From Flavobacterium sp. 270 (GTDB taxonomy: Bacteria; Bacteroidota; Bacteroidia; Flavobacteriales; Flavobacteriaceae), in NCBI RefSeq assembly GCF_004368785.1, contig NZ_SODM01000001.1, positions 248,001 through 312,000 of the forward strand: DNA of 64,000 bases. The letters are read 5' to 3'. Both the position numbers and the translations under genes were made by a program. Below the pieces are notes generated by a model. It ran no database searches. It had not been told where the DNA came from and saw only the letters and a program-made list of their open reading frames with translations. Of the stretch, positions 43,985-52,498 are shown in pieces. Position 1 is the first letter of the stretch. Every line of letters starts with the position of its first letter.

Positions 43985-44983
43985 ATGAAATCACAGAACA
44001 AAAAAATATTATTTTTTATATTTCATTTTTTGTATTTATTTAATTTGTATGCTCAAAATGATATTAATAAATTCTTTTTTAATCTGCCTTTGGAAGCAAG
44101 CAGAGACACTATCTACTCATCAATCAAAAAATATGGATTTTTAGAAGAGAAAAAAAATAGAACTGTACTTCAAGATGACTGTGTTATTAAAACATTTTAC
44201 GGTTATTTAGATGCAAAAACAGCTACAAACATTTTACCTACCGCAGATAGTATCAAAATTCAATTATCGCTTGGAAGTATTTCTTCTGAAATTGACAAAT
44301 ATTATCAAAATTTACTAATTATCGAGAGTTATTATCATTTTTCAAATCCTCAAGCCGCAAAAATATTTTATCGAGATAAAAAAATAGAAATAGAAAAAAT
44401 AAATGCAAAAAAAACAGCACAATACAACAATTTAAATACTAATATAAAAACAAGAATTAGTGATAAATTAACTGATACTGAGGACTACACAGAAGCTTCT
44501 ATTGCGTTTAAAAGAGAAAGGCCGGGATATATTATTATTATCTTAGAATACCAAAGAAGTGAAGGAGAGAAAAAACTCAAACCCCAATTTATTACGAAAA
44601 AAGAATTAGTAGTTCGAGATATAGACTGCAAGAATTTATTTCGTTCTAATAACGTAGAACAACTTCCGGTTACAAGAAAATGCTCCAATAAAAATAATAA
44701 ATCATTACAATACTTTAAAGAAAGTATTAAAGACTACCTCTGGAACGATGTAAATTTCGACGATTTTAATTTGACACCAGAAAGACAACAAATTGCTTTA
44801 AATTTTATTATTACTAAAAATAATGAAATTATCAATATTAAAGTTTCGCACCCAAACAAGAAACTTTGTGAAGAAGTAATGCAAAGTATAAACAGAATAA
44901 ACATAATTGAACCAGCAATGAACAAAGGTATAAAAGTCGACTATTTAGCCGAGATTCCAATAATCTTTTCAATTAGTAATTAA
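43985..44983 (+). CDS. Secreted protein of unknown function, TonB-like C-terminal fold possible
   Basis: From the ATG at 43985 the protein has 332 residues, and the signal peptide MKSQNKKILFFIFHFLYLFNLYAQ follows at once. An upstream in-frame GTG (43958) lies in the leader hairpin and is rejected. The mature region has no motif I recognise up to about residue 250. The last 80 residues (FNLTPERQQIALNFIITKNNEIINIKVSHPNKKLCEEVMQSINRI) have the strand-helix pattern seen in TonB C-terminal-like domains of Flavobacterium proteins (LxFxIxxxGxIxxIxV...A...L). It is probably periplasmic. Function unknown; it stands alone. Confidence 0.5.
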   Translation: MKSQNKKILFFIFHFLYLFNLYAQNDINKFFFNLPLEASRDTIYSSIKKYGFLEEKKNRTVLQDDCVIKTFYGYLDAKTATNILPTADSIKIQLSLGSISSEIDKYYQNLLIIESYYHFSNPQAAKIFYRDKKIEIEKINAKKTAQYNNLNTNIKTRISDKLTDTEDYTEASIAFKRERPGYIIIILEYQRSEGEKKLKPQFITKKELVVRDIDCKNLFRSNNVEQLPVTRKCSNKNNKSLQYFKESIKDYLWNDVNFDDFNLTPERQQIALNFIITKNNEIINIKVSHPNKKLCEEVMQSINRINIIEPAMNKGIKVDYLAEIPIIFSISN

Positions 44984-45117
44984 TAAATAGTAATAAGAAT
45001 ATAAGTACTTGTTCAAAAAACTTGAAATAATAGATCATAATCTTAGCTAACAATTTTATAAAAATCTTCAAAAAATTGGTTAGATAATTGAATGCTTCCC
45101 GCTACGAGGAAAATACA

Positions 45118-45150
45118 AAGCCTGAGAAGTATAAATTTCTCAGGCTTTTT
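45118..45150 (+). terminator. Rho-independent terminator
   Basis: AAGCCTGAGAA (45118-45128) pairs with TTCTCAGGCTT (45137-45147), followed by a T run. A second GC-rich hairpin (CGCTGG 45178-45183 with CCAGCG 45192-45197) follows. Together they separate the secreted-protein gene from the convergent small gene at 45224. Confidence 0.8.
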
Positions 45151-45223
45151 TATGACAGGTATTAAACCACTAAAACCCGCTGGTCTGACAGCCAGCGAGC
45201 TTAATATTGTAAAGAATTTTTAA

Positions 45224-45469
45224 TTATTTGATGCTGATTGCCTCCAGAAGGTTTTCTTGATCGATGAACGCTGCAATATACTGCTGGACTTCATTGCGTT
45301 TCTCGCTGGCCGTTTCAAAGGTATTGATATGAAATTCCTCATCCTGGTCCAGGATATGGATAATCTCAGTATAGCCTTTTGAAATCAGGCTGCCTTTGAG
45401 TTTAAGGATCGTATGATGCTGGCGTGCATCCAAATCTTTTCTCACCTTGAGTTGTATTGCTTTTTCCAT
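45224..45469 (-). CDS. Small hypothetical protein
   Basis: The 81-residue cytoplasmic protein (MEKAIQLKVRKDLDARQHHT...) is charged and probably folds as helix-strand-helix. No family is recognised. A promoter-like -7 box precedes it (45511-45518). It is followed on the plus strand by terminators facing both ways. Base composition is somewhat more GC-rich than the preceding accessory genes, matching the aldehyde dehydrogenase and SDR genes upstream. It may have arrived with them, though the promoter suggests its own transcript. Confidence 0.5.
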   Translation of the reverse strand: MEKAIQLKVRKDLDARQHHTILKLKGSLISKGYTEIIHILDQDEEFHINTFETASEKRNEVQQYIAAFIDQENLLEAISIK

Positions 45470-45510
45470 TGTGAAAGATCTGTTAATTCGTTTTAGTGTA
45501 TTTCTTTAAT

Positions 45511-45518
45511 CAAATATA
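45511..45518 (-). promoter_or_regulatory. Putative -7 promoter element
   Basis: On the minus strand this reads TATATTTG, a perfect TAnnTTTG. No TTTG is found at the -33 distance. The predicted start near 45505 would give a leader of about 35 bases for the small gene. Confidence 0.4.
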
Positions 45519-45643
45519 AATAGTTAGATCTGATGCACACTTCTTCGCAATGTATAGCAGAAGGAAACAAGGCATCAAATTGAAGAAACGCCAGTCTTGT
45601 TGCTGACGCTCTTCTATCACATCACACAATTGAGAAAACGATC

Positions 45644-47296
45644 TTAGTTTTTATTGGTCATAACACAATTTGTGTTCAACCTTGAAGATTGGTTTTCCAT
45701 TAAAATATCTTCGAATATTTTCTGATTGGATGGATTATCTTTGGTAGCAACTACAGAGTCCGTTGAGAATGCAAGCAATGCCTCCTCTATCGACAGCGTT
45801 CCTTCGGCTGAATCCTTACGTCCACCGAAAGCGAACGAATCCGGGCTGCGCTGACACTGGCTGTTTACGTTGACTCGCCCAACCTGCATATTCAGCAGGT
45901 CTACCATTTTTGATACCGTTCTGAAATTTTCGCTGAAAATGCTTACCTGCTGGCCGTATGGAGATTCTGTTATACTATCTACGGGCATATTGATATTCAT
46001 AAAAGGTACAACAGGAATGATCGGGCCAAACTGTTCTTGGTGAAAAATGCTCATTTTACTATTCACCGGAAATAAAACGGTCGGCTGAACCAGGGAAGCA
46101 TAGCCGCTTTCGATTTCAGGCTTGCGATTGATAACTCTGGCTCCTTTTTCTATAGCTTCCGCCACCATGTTGGCCAAGAAATCCGGTTTATCAGGTTCAG
46201 CGAGCGGGGTGATTGTTACACCTTTATCCCAAGGCATTCCAACCTTCAGTTTGTTCACTTCCTCCACCAGCTTTGCGTTAAACTCATCAACAATGTCCTG
46301 ATGTACATAAAGTATTTTTAGTGCCGTACATCGTTGTCCGTTAAAGCTTAAAGCACCTGCAACACATTCTTTAACAGCCAAGTCGATATCAGCGTCAGGC
46401 ATGACAATGGCTGCATTTTTTGCGTCCAGTCCCAACACAGCTTTTAAACGGTTTGATTTTGGGTGCATTTTTTTAAGGCTGTCGGCAACCTTACTGCTGC
46501 CAATTAGTGCCAGCACGTCTACTTTGCCACTCTCCATCAGTGTCGGCGCAGTATCTCTTCCCCTTCCATATACTGTATTGACCACGCCCTTTGGAAATGC
46601 TTGCACGAAAGCTTCCAGCAATGGTGCAAAAAGCAAGGTGCCATGTTTTGGCGGTTTGAATAATATAGTATTGCCCATGATCAATGCAGGGATCAGGGTC
46701 GTAAATGTCTCGTTTAGCGGGTAATTGAAAGGCCCCATACATAGAACTACTCCGTAGGGTACTTTCCTGTTATGTCCAATAAAGTGATTGGAGATCACCA
46801 CACGTAAATTGAGATTGTTCAGACGACCAGCCGCCTTGATCGTTTCATTAATATAATCAACTGTTCGGTCAAATTCTTTTTCGGCATCTGGGATGGTTTT
46901 GCCAATCTCCCAAACTATGAGTTTCACGATTTCTTCCTTTCGGACCAACATTTTGGCGGTAAAATCTTCCAAATGCTCTATTCTTTCCTGCATACTCATT
47001 GAAGGCCACTTGCCCCTGCCTCGGTCAAAAGCTTTAACAGCAGCTTCTAAAGCTTCCTCAGCCTCGGTCGTTGTTGCCAGCGGGTAGCTGCCGATCAGTA
47101 AGGGCTCTGTCGTACCGTCATTTTTCTGGATATGGATGGGTGAAGTCACGGTATGTGAAGGGCCCTTCCACTCCCTAAGCTCTCCGTTGATCAGGATGTT
47201 TCTTTGAAACAACGGAGCTTTTAATCTGATATTTTCTGGTATATCAATAATGGCAGGAAATAATCCTGCCATTGATGATTGTTTTATATTGTTCAT
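45644..47296 (-). CDS. Aldehyde dehydrogenase, GapN-like (NADP-dependent glyceraldehyde-3-phosphate dehydrogenase)
   Basis: The 550-residue protein has the full aldehyde dehydrogenase fold. The catalytic Cys is Cys323 in SFNGQRCTALK, a motif I associate with the GapN-type subfamily. The cofactor region has MGPFNYPLNETFTTL and ILFKPPKHG. The position of the general-base Glu (usual E-L-G-G or E-A-K-N) reads GLDAKN, with Asp291, an unusual change. GapN oxidises glyceraldehyde 3-phosphate to 3-phosphoglycerate with NADP, bypassing the ATP-forming step. It lies 25 bp after an SDR gene on the same strand, so they may be co-transcribed. Substrate is inferred from the motif; a broader aldehyde role is possible. 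Confidence 0.78.
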   Translation of the reverse strand: MNNIKQSSMAGLFPAIIDIPENIRLKAPLFQRNILINGELREWKGPSHTVTSPIHIQKNDGTTEPLLIGSYPLATTTEAEEALEAAVKAFDRGRGKWPSMSMQERIEHLEDFTAKMLVRKEEIVKLIVWEIGKTIPDAEKEFDRTVDYINETIKAAGRLNNLNLRVVISNHFIGHNRKVPYGVVLCMGPFNYPLNETFTTLIPALIMGNTILFKPPKHGTLLFAPLLEAFVQAFPKGVVNTVYGRGRDTAPTLMESGKVDVLALIGSSKVADSLKKMHPKSNRLKAVLGLDAKNAAIVMPDADIDLAVKECVAGALSFNGQRCTALKILYVHQDIVDEFNAKLVEEVNKLKVGMPWDKGVTITPLAEPDKPDFLANMVAEAIEKGARVINRKPEIESGYASLVQPTVLFPVNSKMSIFHQEQFGPIIPVVPFMNINMPVDSITESPYGQQVSIFSENFRTVSKMVDLLNMQVGRVNVNSQCQRSPDSFAFGGRKDSAEGTLSIEEALLAFSTDSVVATKDNPSNQKIFEDILMENQSSRLNTNCVMTNKN

Positions 47297-47321
47297 AAAA
47301 CATTTTTTTTAAATTTTATAA

Positions 47322-48062
47322 TTACGTCATACCGTCATCAGCTACAAGGTCAATACCTGTTATGTAGCTGCTGTCGCTTGATGCCAGGAATAGTATGGCA
47401 GAAGCCATTTCTTCCGGCTGGCCGATGCGTCCAAGAGGTGTAACCTGCGAGAACATCGTTTTTGCAGCATCAAGTTCTGCCGGAGTTTTAAATTGAATGT
47501 CCAGGATAGGAGTTTCGATTGCGCCCGGACTTAAGTTGTTTACGCGGATGCCACGGCCTACCAGTTCAGCTGCCCAGGTTTTAGCATAATGGCGGATTGC
47601 AGCTTTAGTTGCACCGTAAGTTACATACTGTGGAAATCCTTTTAAGTGGATGCATGAACCAACCAAAACAATTGCGCCGCCATCATTCAAGAGCGGAAGT
47701 GCTTTTTGAACTGTAAAAAACGTACCTTTTGCGTTAACATCAAAAGTTTTATCAAAGTGTTCAAGCGTTACTTCTGCTGTTGATTTTACATCCACAAAAC
47801 CTGCACTGGCAACAATAATATCCAGACTGCCTTTTTCTGCTTTTACGGTAGCGTATAAGCGGTCAAGATCTGCAAGTTTAGTAATATCACCCTGAACTGC
47901 GGTTACGTTTCTGCCGATTTCGGCTACTGCTTTATCCAGTTCAGACTGGCGTCTTCCGGTAATGAACACATATGCTCCTTCTTCTACGAATGATTTCGCG
48001 GTGGCAAGACCTATACCGCTGCTTCCGCCGGTTATAACGGCGATTTTGTTAGCTAACTTCAT
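47322..48062 (-). CDS. Short-chain dehydrogenase/reductase
   Basis: The 246-residue enzyme has the SDR Rossmann fold: GGSSGIG near residues 12-18 for NAD(P) binding, the NAG-like motif as SAGF near 88, the catalytic Ser in VGSCI near 138, and Y-x-x-x-K in TYGATKAA near 150. The ending TGIDLVADDGMT is typical of classical SDRs. It is cytoplasmic and probably tetrameric. It is about half as similar to the two SDRs upstream as they are to each other. It lies between the GapN-like gene and those SDRs, on the same strand. The substrate is unknown; quinones, sugars or ketones are typical for the group. Confidence 0.85.
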   Translation of the reverse strand: MKLANKIAVITGGSSGIGLATAKSFVEEGAYVFITGRRQSELDKAVAEIGRNVTAVQGDITKLADLDRLYATVKAEKGSLDIIVASAGFVDVKSTAEVTLEHFDKTFDVNAKGTFFTVQKALPLLNDGGAIVLVGSCIHLKGFPQYVTYGATKAAIRHYAKTWAAELVGRGIRVNNLSPGAIETPILDIQFKTPAELDAAKTMFSQVTPLGRIGQPEEMASAILFLASSDSSYITGIDLVADDGMT

Positions 48063-48120
48063 TTTATTTAAATTAAATTGTTATTGATTATTATTTATAT
48101 TAATTCGGATTTGTTACTTA

Positions 48121-48873
48121 TTATAAATCTCTTAAACCGCCGTCAAGCAGAATTTCTGCTCCCAGCATAAATGTTGACTCTTCTGAAATCAGGTACAAGG
48201 CAGCAGCGGCAATTTCTTCTGGAGTACCGACACGTTTAACCGGAGTAAAGTTGCCCATGGCCTCTTTCATTGCGTTTGCTTCATCTGTACTACCAGTTAC
48301 TGTGGCAAAAACAGGCGTATCAATTGGACCAGGAGTTAAAGTGTTTACGCGGATCTTGCGATCAAGCAGGTCGGCTGAGAAGCTTCTTGCTAATGAACGT
48401 ACAGCTGCTTTTGTAGCTGAATAAGCTGCGTGGTTAGGAATACCTTTGCCATTAACGGTTGAAGACACCAAGACTACTGATGAACCGTTTTTTAATACAG
48501 GTAAAGCTTTTTGAACAGAGAAGAAAGCTCCTTTAAAATTGATGTCGCTTACTTTGTCAAATTGGTCTTCGGTAAAATCAGCCAACGGCCCTAAAATGTA
48601 AACACCTGCGTTAACAATCAGAGCGTCAACTTTACCAAAACGTCCTTCTACGGTTTGATAGATACGGGTAAGGTCGTTCAGGTCAGAAACGTCACCTTGA
48701 ATACCCAGGCCGTTTGGACCGATATCAGCTACAGCCTTATCTATGGATGCCTGATTTCGGCCGGTGATGGCCACTTTTGCACCTTCACTGGCAAAAATTT
48801 TTGCAATGCTTAAACCTATGCCACTGCTACCCCCGGTAACAACAGCTACTTTGTCTTTTAATTTTTCTGACAT
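48121..48873 (-). CDS. Short-chain dehydrogenase/reductase (duplicate A)
   Basis: The 250-residue classical SDR shows GGSSGIG for cofactor binding, NAGVYILGPL, the catalytic Ser in LVSSTVNGKG and Y-x-x-x-K in AYSATKAAVRS. It is very similar along its whole length to the SDR at 49182-49934 (many identical runs, such as FKGAFFSVQKALPVLK), so the two arose by tandem duplication. Upstream lies a GTGAACTAGTTCAC palindrome and a -7-like box, with the same spacing as at the sister gene. This implies shared control by a Crp/Fnr-type activator. Substrate unknown. Confidence 0.85.
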   Translation of the reverse strand: MSEKLKDKVAVVTGGSSGIGLSIAKIFASEGAKVAITGRNQASIDKAVADIGPNGLGIQGDVSDLNDLTRIYQTVEGRFGKVDALIVNAGVYILGPLADFTEDQFDKVSDINFKGAFFSVQKALPVLKNGSSVVLVSSTVNGKGIPNHAAYSATKAAVRSLARSFSADLLDRKIRVNTLTPGPIDTPVFATVTGSTDEANAMKEAMGNFTPVKRVGTPEEIAAAALYLISEESTFMLGAEILLDGGLRDL

Positions 48874-48896
48874 TTTATGATGTATTAATTACATCA

Positions 48897-48964
48897 CAAA
48901 GGTGGTAGTTAATGGAGCTTTGAAACGATGAAGTATCTTATGAAAAATGCGTGAACTAGTTCAC
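48897..48964 (-). promoter_or_regulatory. Crp-type operator and promoter of SDR duplicate A
   Basis: GTGAACTAGTTCAC at 48951-48964 is a perfect 14-bp palindrome containing the GTGA-N6-TCAC core of the Crp site. On the minus strand CACCTTTG (48897-48904) is one base off TAnnTTTG. The palindrome centre lies 57 bp upstream of the -7 box centre, near -63. A weaker copy (TGAAGTATCTTA, 48929-48940) lies 23 bp closer, near -40. Confidence 0.6.
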
Positions 48965-49130
48965 TTTTTCTTCACTTTTGCTGTTAATATTTTCGATAAG
49001 TGGTTCAAGATCTGTCATGGCACCAAATAATTTGGAAAAAAGAAATGTTTTAACAGATTACTATTTTGTTTACTGTTTTAGGAATGAAGTAATTTATTAT
49101 TAACTTATAAATGCAAATCCATGTATACAA

Positions 49131-49165
49131 AAAAAGGAGGCAAACGATTTGTTTGCCTCCTTTTT
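49131..49165. terminator. Rho-independent terminator
   Basis: AAAAAGGAGGCAAAC (49131-49145) pairs with GTTTGCCTCCTTTTT (49151-49165) around a 5-base loop. It ends the SDR transcript from 49934 on the minus strand and works in both directions. Confidence 0.9.
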
Positions 49166-49181
49166 GGAAAAGAGGGATAGA

Positions 49182-49934
49182 TTACAACTCCCTTAGACCA
49201 CCGTCTAGCAATAGTTCGGCACCAAGCATAAAGCTTGAGTCGTCTGATGCAAGATAAAGTGCTGCTGCTGCTAGTTCCTCTGCCTGAGCTACACGCTTAA
49301 CCGGTGTAAAATTGCCCATAGCTTCTTTCATTACCGCTGCACCTTCTGCACTACCAGCCACTGTAGCAAATACAGGAGTATCAACCGGGCCAGGAGTTAA
49401 AGCGTTAACACGAATTTTGCGGTCAAGCAATTCAGCCGAAAAACTGCGGGCAAGTGAACGAACAGCTGCTTTGGTAGCTGAATATGCTGCGTGATTAGGA
49501 ACACCTTTTCCGTTTACAGTTGAAGAAACCAATACCACAGAAGCGCCATCTTTCAACACTGGAAGAGCTTTTTGAACGGAGAAGAAAGCACCTTTGAAAT
49601 TGATATCACTAACCTGGTCAAATTGATCTTCAGTGAAATCAGCCAATGGACCTAAAATGTAAACACCTGCATTAACTACTAGTGTGTCTACTTTACCAAA
49701 ATGATCTGCTACTGTTTGAAAAATACGGGTCAGATCAGATAAGCTGGAAGCATCGCCTTGGATACCTAATCCGTTTGAGCCTATTTCAGCAACAGCTTTA
49801 TCGATAGCTTGCTGATTACGGCCTGTAACTGCAACTTTAGCACCTTCTTGTGCAAAACGTTTAGCGATGGCTAAGCCAATACCGCTGGTACCGCCAGTAA
49901 CAACGGCCACTTTATTGTTCAATTTTTGTGACAT
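49182..49934 (-). CDS. Short-chain dehydrogenase/reductase (duplicate B)
   Basis: From the ATG at 49934 the protein has 250 residues; a TTG start 24 bp upstream would only add residues absent from its twin. Motifs are as in duplicate A: GGTSGIG, NAGVYILGPL, LVSSTVNGKG and AYSATKAAVRS. Differences from duplicate A are scattered, mostly in surface helices (KRFAQEG, VAGSAEGAAVM). The two are divergent enough not to be a very recent copy. It has its own terminator and an upstream operator array with an extended TGTGA-N6-TCACA site. It is expected to be under the same regulator. Confidence 0.85.
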   Translation of the reverse strand: MSQKLNNKVAVVTGGTSGIGLAIAKRFAQEGAKVAVTGRNQQAIDKAVAEIGSNGLGIQGDASSLSDLTRIFQTVADHFGKVDTLVVNAGVYILGPLADFTEDQFDQVSDINFKGAFFSVQKALPVLKDGASVVLVSSTVNGKGVPNHAAYSATKAAVRSLARSFSAELLDRKIRVNALTPGPVDTPVFATVAGSAEGAAVMKEAMGNFTPVKRVAQAEELAAAALYLASDDSSFMLGAELLLDGGLREL

Positions 49935-49955
49935 AATAATTAAATTTTTATATAG

Positions 49956-50023
49956 CAAAGTTGGCGCATTTGCAATTGCAGGAAGATGAACTAGCTTAAG
50001 AAAAACATGTGAACTAGTTCACA
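49956..50023 (-). promoter_or_regulatory. Crp-type operator and promoter of SDR duplicate B
   Basis: TGTGAACTAGTTCACA at 50008-50023 is a perfect 16-bp palindrome equal to the Crp consensus TGTGA-N6-TCACA. A degenerate copy (TGAACTAGCTTA, 49987-49998) lies 23 bp closer to the gene. The -7-like box CAACTTTG lies at 49956-49963 on the minus strand. Spacing mirrors that of duplicate A: about -63 and -40. Confidence 0.65.
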
Positions 50024-50197
50024 CGTTTTCGCACTTTGTCGTTACAAATTTTTGAAAAGAACTCACGGGTCATATTCAAACAAGAAACAAACTTGCATTG
50101 TAATAAGCGTTTAATTAACCGAACGTAACGAGCAAAATTTGAAGAATGCTTAAGGTCAGCTGCTTATTTTCTCTGCTATTCTGCATGAAAGCAAAAA

Positions 50198-50223
50198 AAA
50201 TGCTTCCTATAATGGAAGCATTT
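50198..50223. terminator. Rho-independent terminator
   Basis: AAATGCTTCC (50198-50207) pairs with GGAAGCATTT (50214-50223), flanked by A and T runs. It ends the ABM-monooxygenase transcript on the minus strand. Confidence 0.85.
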
Positions 50224-50251
50224 CTTTCGTCCGATTTAAATAATCCAATGA

Positions 50252-50545
50252 TTATTTTATTGCAAGGAGATCAACTTTCTCAATAACTGGATCAGACGCT
50301 AATAAGTCTGGCGCTTTGGCCATTAATGCTTTGGCGATGTCACCTGCAAGGTGAGCTTCTCTGCCGCCTTCAGAAGGAAAGGTGTCAAAAATTCCAAAAG
50401 TAGAAGGGCCTATTTTTAAGGCGTACCATCTTACTGTTTCTAATTCGGCTTGTGCAATCGGCAATGCACTTTTAATAAAGTCTTCTGTTTCTTGTTCTTT
50501 GCCCGGTTTGGCTTCCAAACGGGCTAATAATGCAAATTTTTCCAT
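50252..50545 (-). CDS. Antibiotic biosynthesis monooxygenase (ABM) domain protein
   Basis: The 97-residue protein is a single ABM ferredoxin-like domain: FALLARLEAKPGKEQETEDFIKSALP, then ETVRWYALKIGPSTFGIFDTFPSEGGREAHLAG. This is the pattern of small dimeric monooxygenases such as YgiN-type quinol monooxygenases. Members oxidise quinols or other aromatic compounds without cofactors, or bind haem. It is cytoplasmic. A 12-bp core copy of the GTGAACTAGTTCAC palindrome lies 186 bp upstream, linking it to the SDR genes. The substrate is unknown. Confidence 0.8.
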   Translation of the reverse strand: MEKFALLARLEAKPGKEQETEDFIKSALPIAQAELETVRWYALKIGPSTFGIFDTFPSEGGREAHLAGDIAKALMAKAPDLLASDPVIEKVDLLAIK

Positions 50546-50730
50546 ATCGTAATTATTTTTTGTTTATTCTTTTTTCAATTGGCCAGTCATTTAAAACATA
50601 ACTGTAATTTTTCTGATTGCACATGTCCGTGCCACAGCCAAATGGCTACCTTAATTTTATTCATTGCTTCAATTTTATAAATGTTAATAATTAGTGCGAC
50701 AAAAATCCCATATTATTTCAGAAAAAAAGA

Positions 50731-50743
50731 TGAACTAGTTCAC
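50731..50743. promoter_or_regulatory. Crp-type palindrome upstream of the ABM gene
   Basis: TGAACTAGTTCAC shares 13 of 14 bases with the operator at the two SDR genes. The -7-like TAAAATTG (minus strand, 50670-50677) is about 63 bp downstream. Confidence 0.5.
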
Positions 50744-50967
50744 CTTATATAAAGAATTGATAATATGTTTTCACAGTTAAGAAAATAAAATTGAGCGTCG
50801 GAACCAAACCTATTCTTGATCTTTATTCTGTTGTTATATCATAATTTTATTTTTAATGCACTTTAAAATTGAAGAACTGAAAAAATAAAAAATGACAACT
50901 TTAGAAAGCGTTTAGTTCTTTTTCAGCAGAAAAGGATCGAGATGAACTTAAAAGGACTGAAATAAAA

Positions 50968-50992
50968 AAGGTGTCACGTTTAGTGACACCTT
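50968..50992. terminator. Rho-independent terminator
   Basis: AAGGTGTCAC (50968-50977) pairs with GTGACACCTT (50983-50992) around a 5-base loop, with an A run on the left that becomes a T run on the minus strand. It ends the cupin transcript. Confidence 0.8.
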
Positions 50993-51033
50993 GTATTAAT
51001 TATTTATGGATCATACTGACCTTTTGTAGTCCA

Positions 51034-51369
51034 TTAAACTTTAACAGTTTCCATATCACTCAGCTCAAAAGTAAGGTTAACTGAACGATCCCCTTTGGGC
51101 CGTGTACAATGCCTCACATTTGCAGGAATAGTAAAAATTTGCCCTGGTCCTAATTCAACGGTGCGGTCTTCCAGATCGATACATACCACCCCCTCCATCA
51201 CCAGGAAGGTTTCATCAGAATTTGGATGATAGTGCCAGTAAAATGGTTCAGTCATTACGCCCATTCGCACGACATGATTATTAACTAATGCCAGCGGCAC
51301 ATTCTTGTAGCTTTCGATGCCTTCGGTTTGCTGCAGGATATCTATAACAGTGAGTGTTGGTATTTGCAT
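51034..51369 (-). CDS. Cupin-domain protein
   Basis: The 111-residue protein is a single cupin barrel. Cupin motif 1 is WHYHPNSDETFLVMEG near residues 42-57, giving two His and a Glu as metal ligands; motif 2 includes PANVRHCTRPKG with the last His. Such small cupins are metal-dependent dioxygenases, isomerases or sensors; the exact reaction cannot be told. It lies among detoxification genes. A degenerate form of the operator (CATTACTAGTTTAC, 51559-51572) lies about 190 bp upstream, similar to the ABM gene. It has its own terminator. Confidence 0.8.
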   Translation of the reverse strand: MQIPTLTVIDILQQTEGIESYKNVPLALVNNHVVRMGVMTEPFYWHYHPNSDETFLVMEGVVCIDLEDRTVELGPGQIFTIPANVRHCTRPKGDRSVNLTFELSDMETVKV

Positions 51370-51810
51370 ATGAGTATTGTTTTGATGCTATTTAGTGTTT
51401 CGTTAGTAATTGTTTTGCCGGCAGGTGAATTCTCTTTTACATTCCACGACGAAATGTTAGTTACAATGTATAAAAATTATTGGTAATTATTTCGAGAACC
51501 TACTTAATAAATTGCTCTATCTATTTTAGTCAGGATACTTTTACTGATAAACAAATCATTACTAGTTTACATCTTTGTAAAAAAGCACATCAATCCTGAT
51601 AACGCCTTTTTAGATAAAAAATGCATTACCTTTGGTTCGCAAAATGCAAAACTAGAAGTAAAATCCAAAGTATAAGTTTGGAAAAACATCAAATTTATTT
51701 ACAGCAGGTACTTCTTGAAATGTTTTACCTAGATTATATCATTCCTGGAAATATAACATCAGAAAATGCAATAGTTTAAAAAAGACGCAAATTTGTAATC
51801 TTTAAATACC
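51370..51810. other. Divergent intergenic region between cupin and Crp/Fnr genes
   Basis: This 441-bp gap holds only a degenerate operator-like sequence (51559-51572). It must contain the divergent promoters of the cupin and Crp/Fnr genes, but no clear -7 box stands out. Confidence 0.45.
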
Positions 51811-52398
51811 ATGGAAGACTTTTCACCTTTTCTAAAAAATATAAAAAACAAAATCGAACTTTCACCAGAAAGCATAGAATTATTAACCGATGCATTTGAG
51901 GTGATGAAGATCAAAAGAAAGCAAATGATTATACAGCCAGGTTTTGTTGCTAAGTACCGTATTTACATCTTGAAAGGCGCTTTTCATTCCTATGTAATAG
52001 ATAATAAAGGCATTGAGCATACGATTCAATTTGCAATTGAAGACTGGTGGCTTTCGGACTATAACAGCTATATTCATCAGACTCCAGCGACACAGTTTGT
52101 GGAAGCTTTGGAAAATAGTACTATTCTCCAAATTGATTATCAAACCGAGCAGAAACTCAAAGATGCCAGTTGGGAGTTGGCCACATTATTTCGACTGATG
52201 GCTGAGCATTCAGCAGCTTACCTAGCTCGGCGTATCGTATCCAATTTAACTCAAACTGCCGAAGAACGGTATAATAATTTTGTCACTACGTATCCAAAGG
52301 TAGCGGAGCGTCTACCACAGTACGCGATTGCTTCTTATCTAAATATGACCCGCGAGTTTTTATCCAAAATCCGTAATGACAAAGTGAAAAAGAAGTGA
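51811..52398 (+). CDS. Crp/Fnr-family transcription regulator
   Basis: The 195-residue protein has an N-terminal cyclic-nucleotide-binding-like barrel (about 20-120) and a C-terminal HTH. The recognition helix region reads YAIASYLNMTREFLSKIRND. The T-R-E-x-x-x-K arrangement matches the S-R-E-x-x-x-R of E. coli Crp, whose Arg180, Glu181 and Arg185 read TGTGA half-sites. The nearby TGTGA-N6-TCACA palindromes are therefore likely targets. The cyclic-nucleotide pocket residues are not conserved, so the ligand is unknown. It is divergent from the cupin gene. Confidence 0.85.
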   Translation: MEDFSPFLKNIKNKIELSPESIELLTDAFEVMKIKRKQMIIQPGFVAKYRIYILKGAFHSYVIDNKGIEHTIQFAIEDWWLSDYNSYIHQTPATQFVEALENSTILQIDYQTEQKLKDASWELATLFRLMAEHSAAYLARRIVSNLTQTAEERYNNFVTTYPKVAERLPQYAIASYLNMTREFLSKIRNDKVKKK

Positions 52399-52498
52399 AT
52401 GGACTTGATACCATTTTTGTACAAAATTGGGCTAATAAAATACTAATGGATAAGATTATACTTTTACTGCATTGCTAGGAATTGTTGATACACTACTG

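Larger units (their letters stand above)
48874..49181. other. Intergenic region with operator and terminator
   Basis: This 308-bp gap holds the promoter-operator of the SDR at 48121 (48897-48964) and the terminator of the SDR at 49182 (49131-49165). Nothing else is evident. Confidence 0.6.
49935..50251. other. Intergenic region with operator array and terminator
   Basis: This 317-bp gap contains the promoter and two Crp-type sites of SDR duplicate B (49956-50023) and the terminator of the ABM gene (50198-50223). No gene is seen. Confidence 0.6.
50546..51033. other. Intergenic region with Crp-type palindrome and terminator
   Basis: This 488-bp AT-rich gap contains a TGAACTAGTTCA palindrome (50731-50742) and the terminator of the cupin gene (50968-50992). 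No gene is visible on either strand. Confidence 0.6.

Noticed and set aside
46401..46724. Plus-strand frame of 107 codons inside the GapN-like gene
   Set aside because: Shadow of an intact conserved gene; no family pattern.
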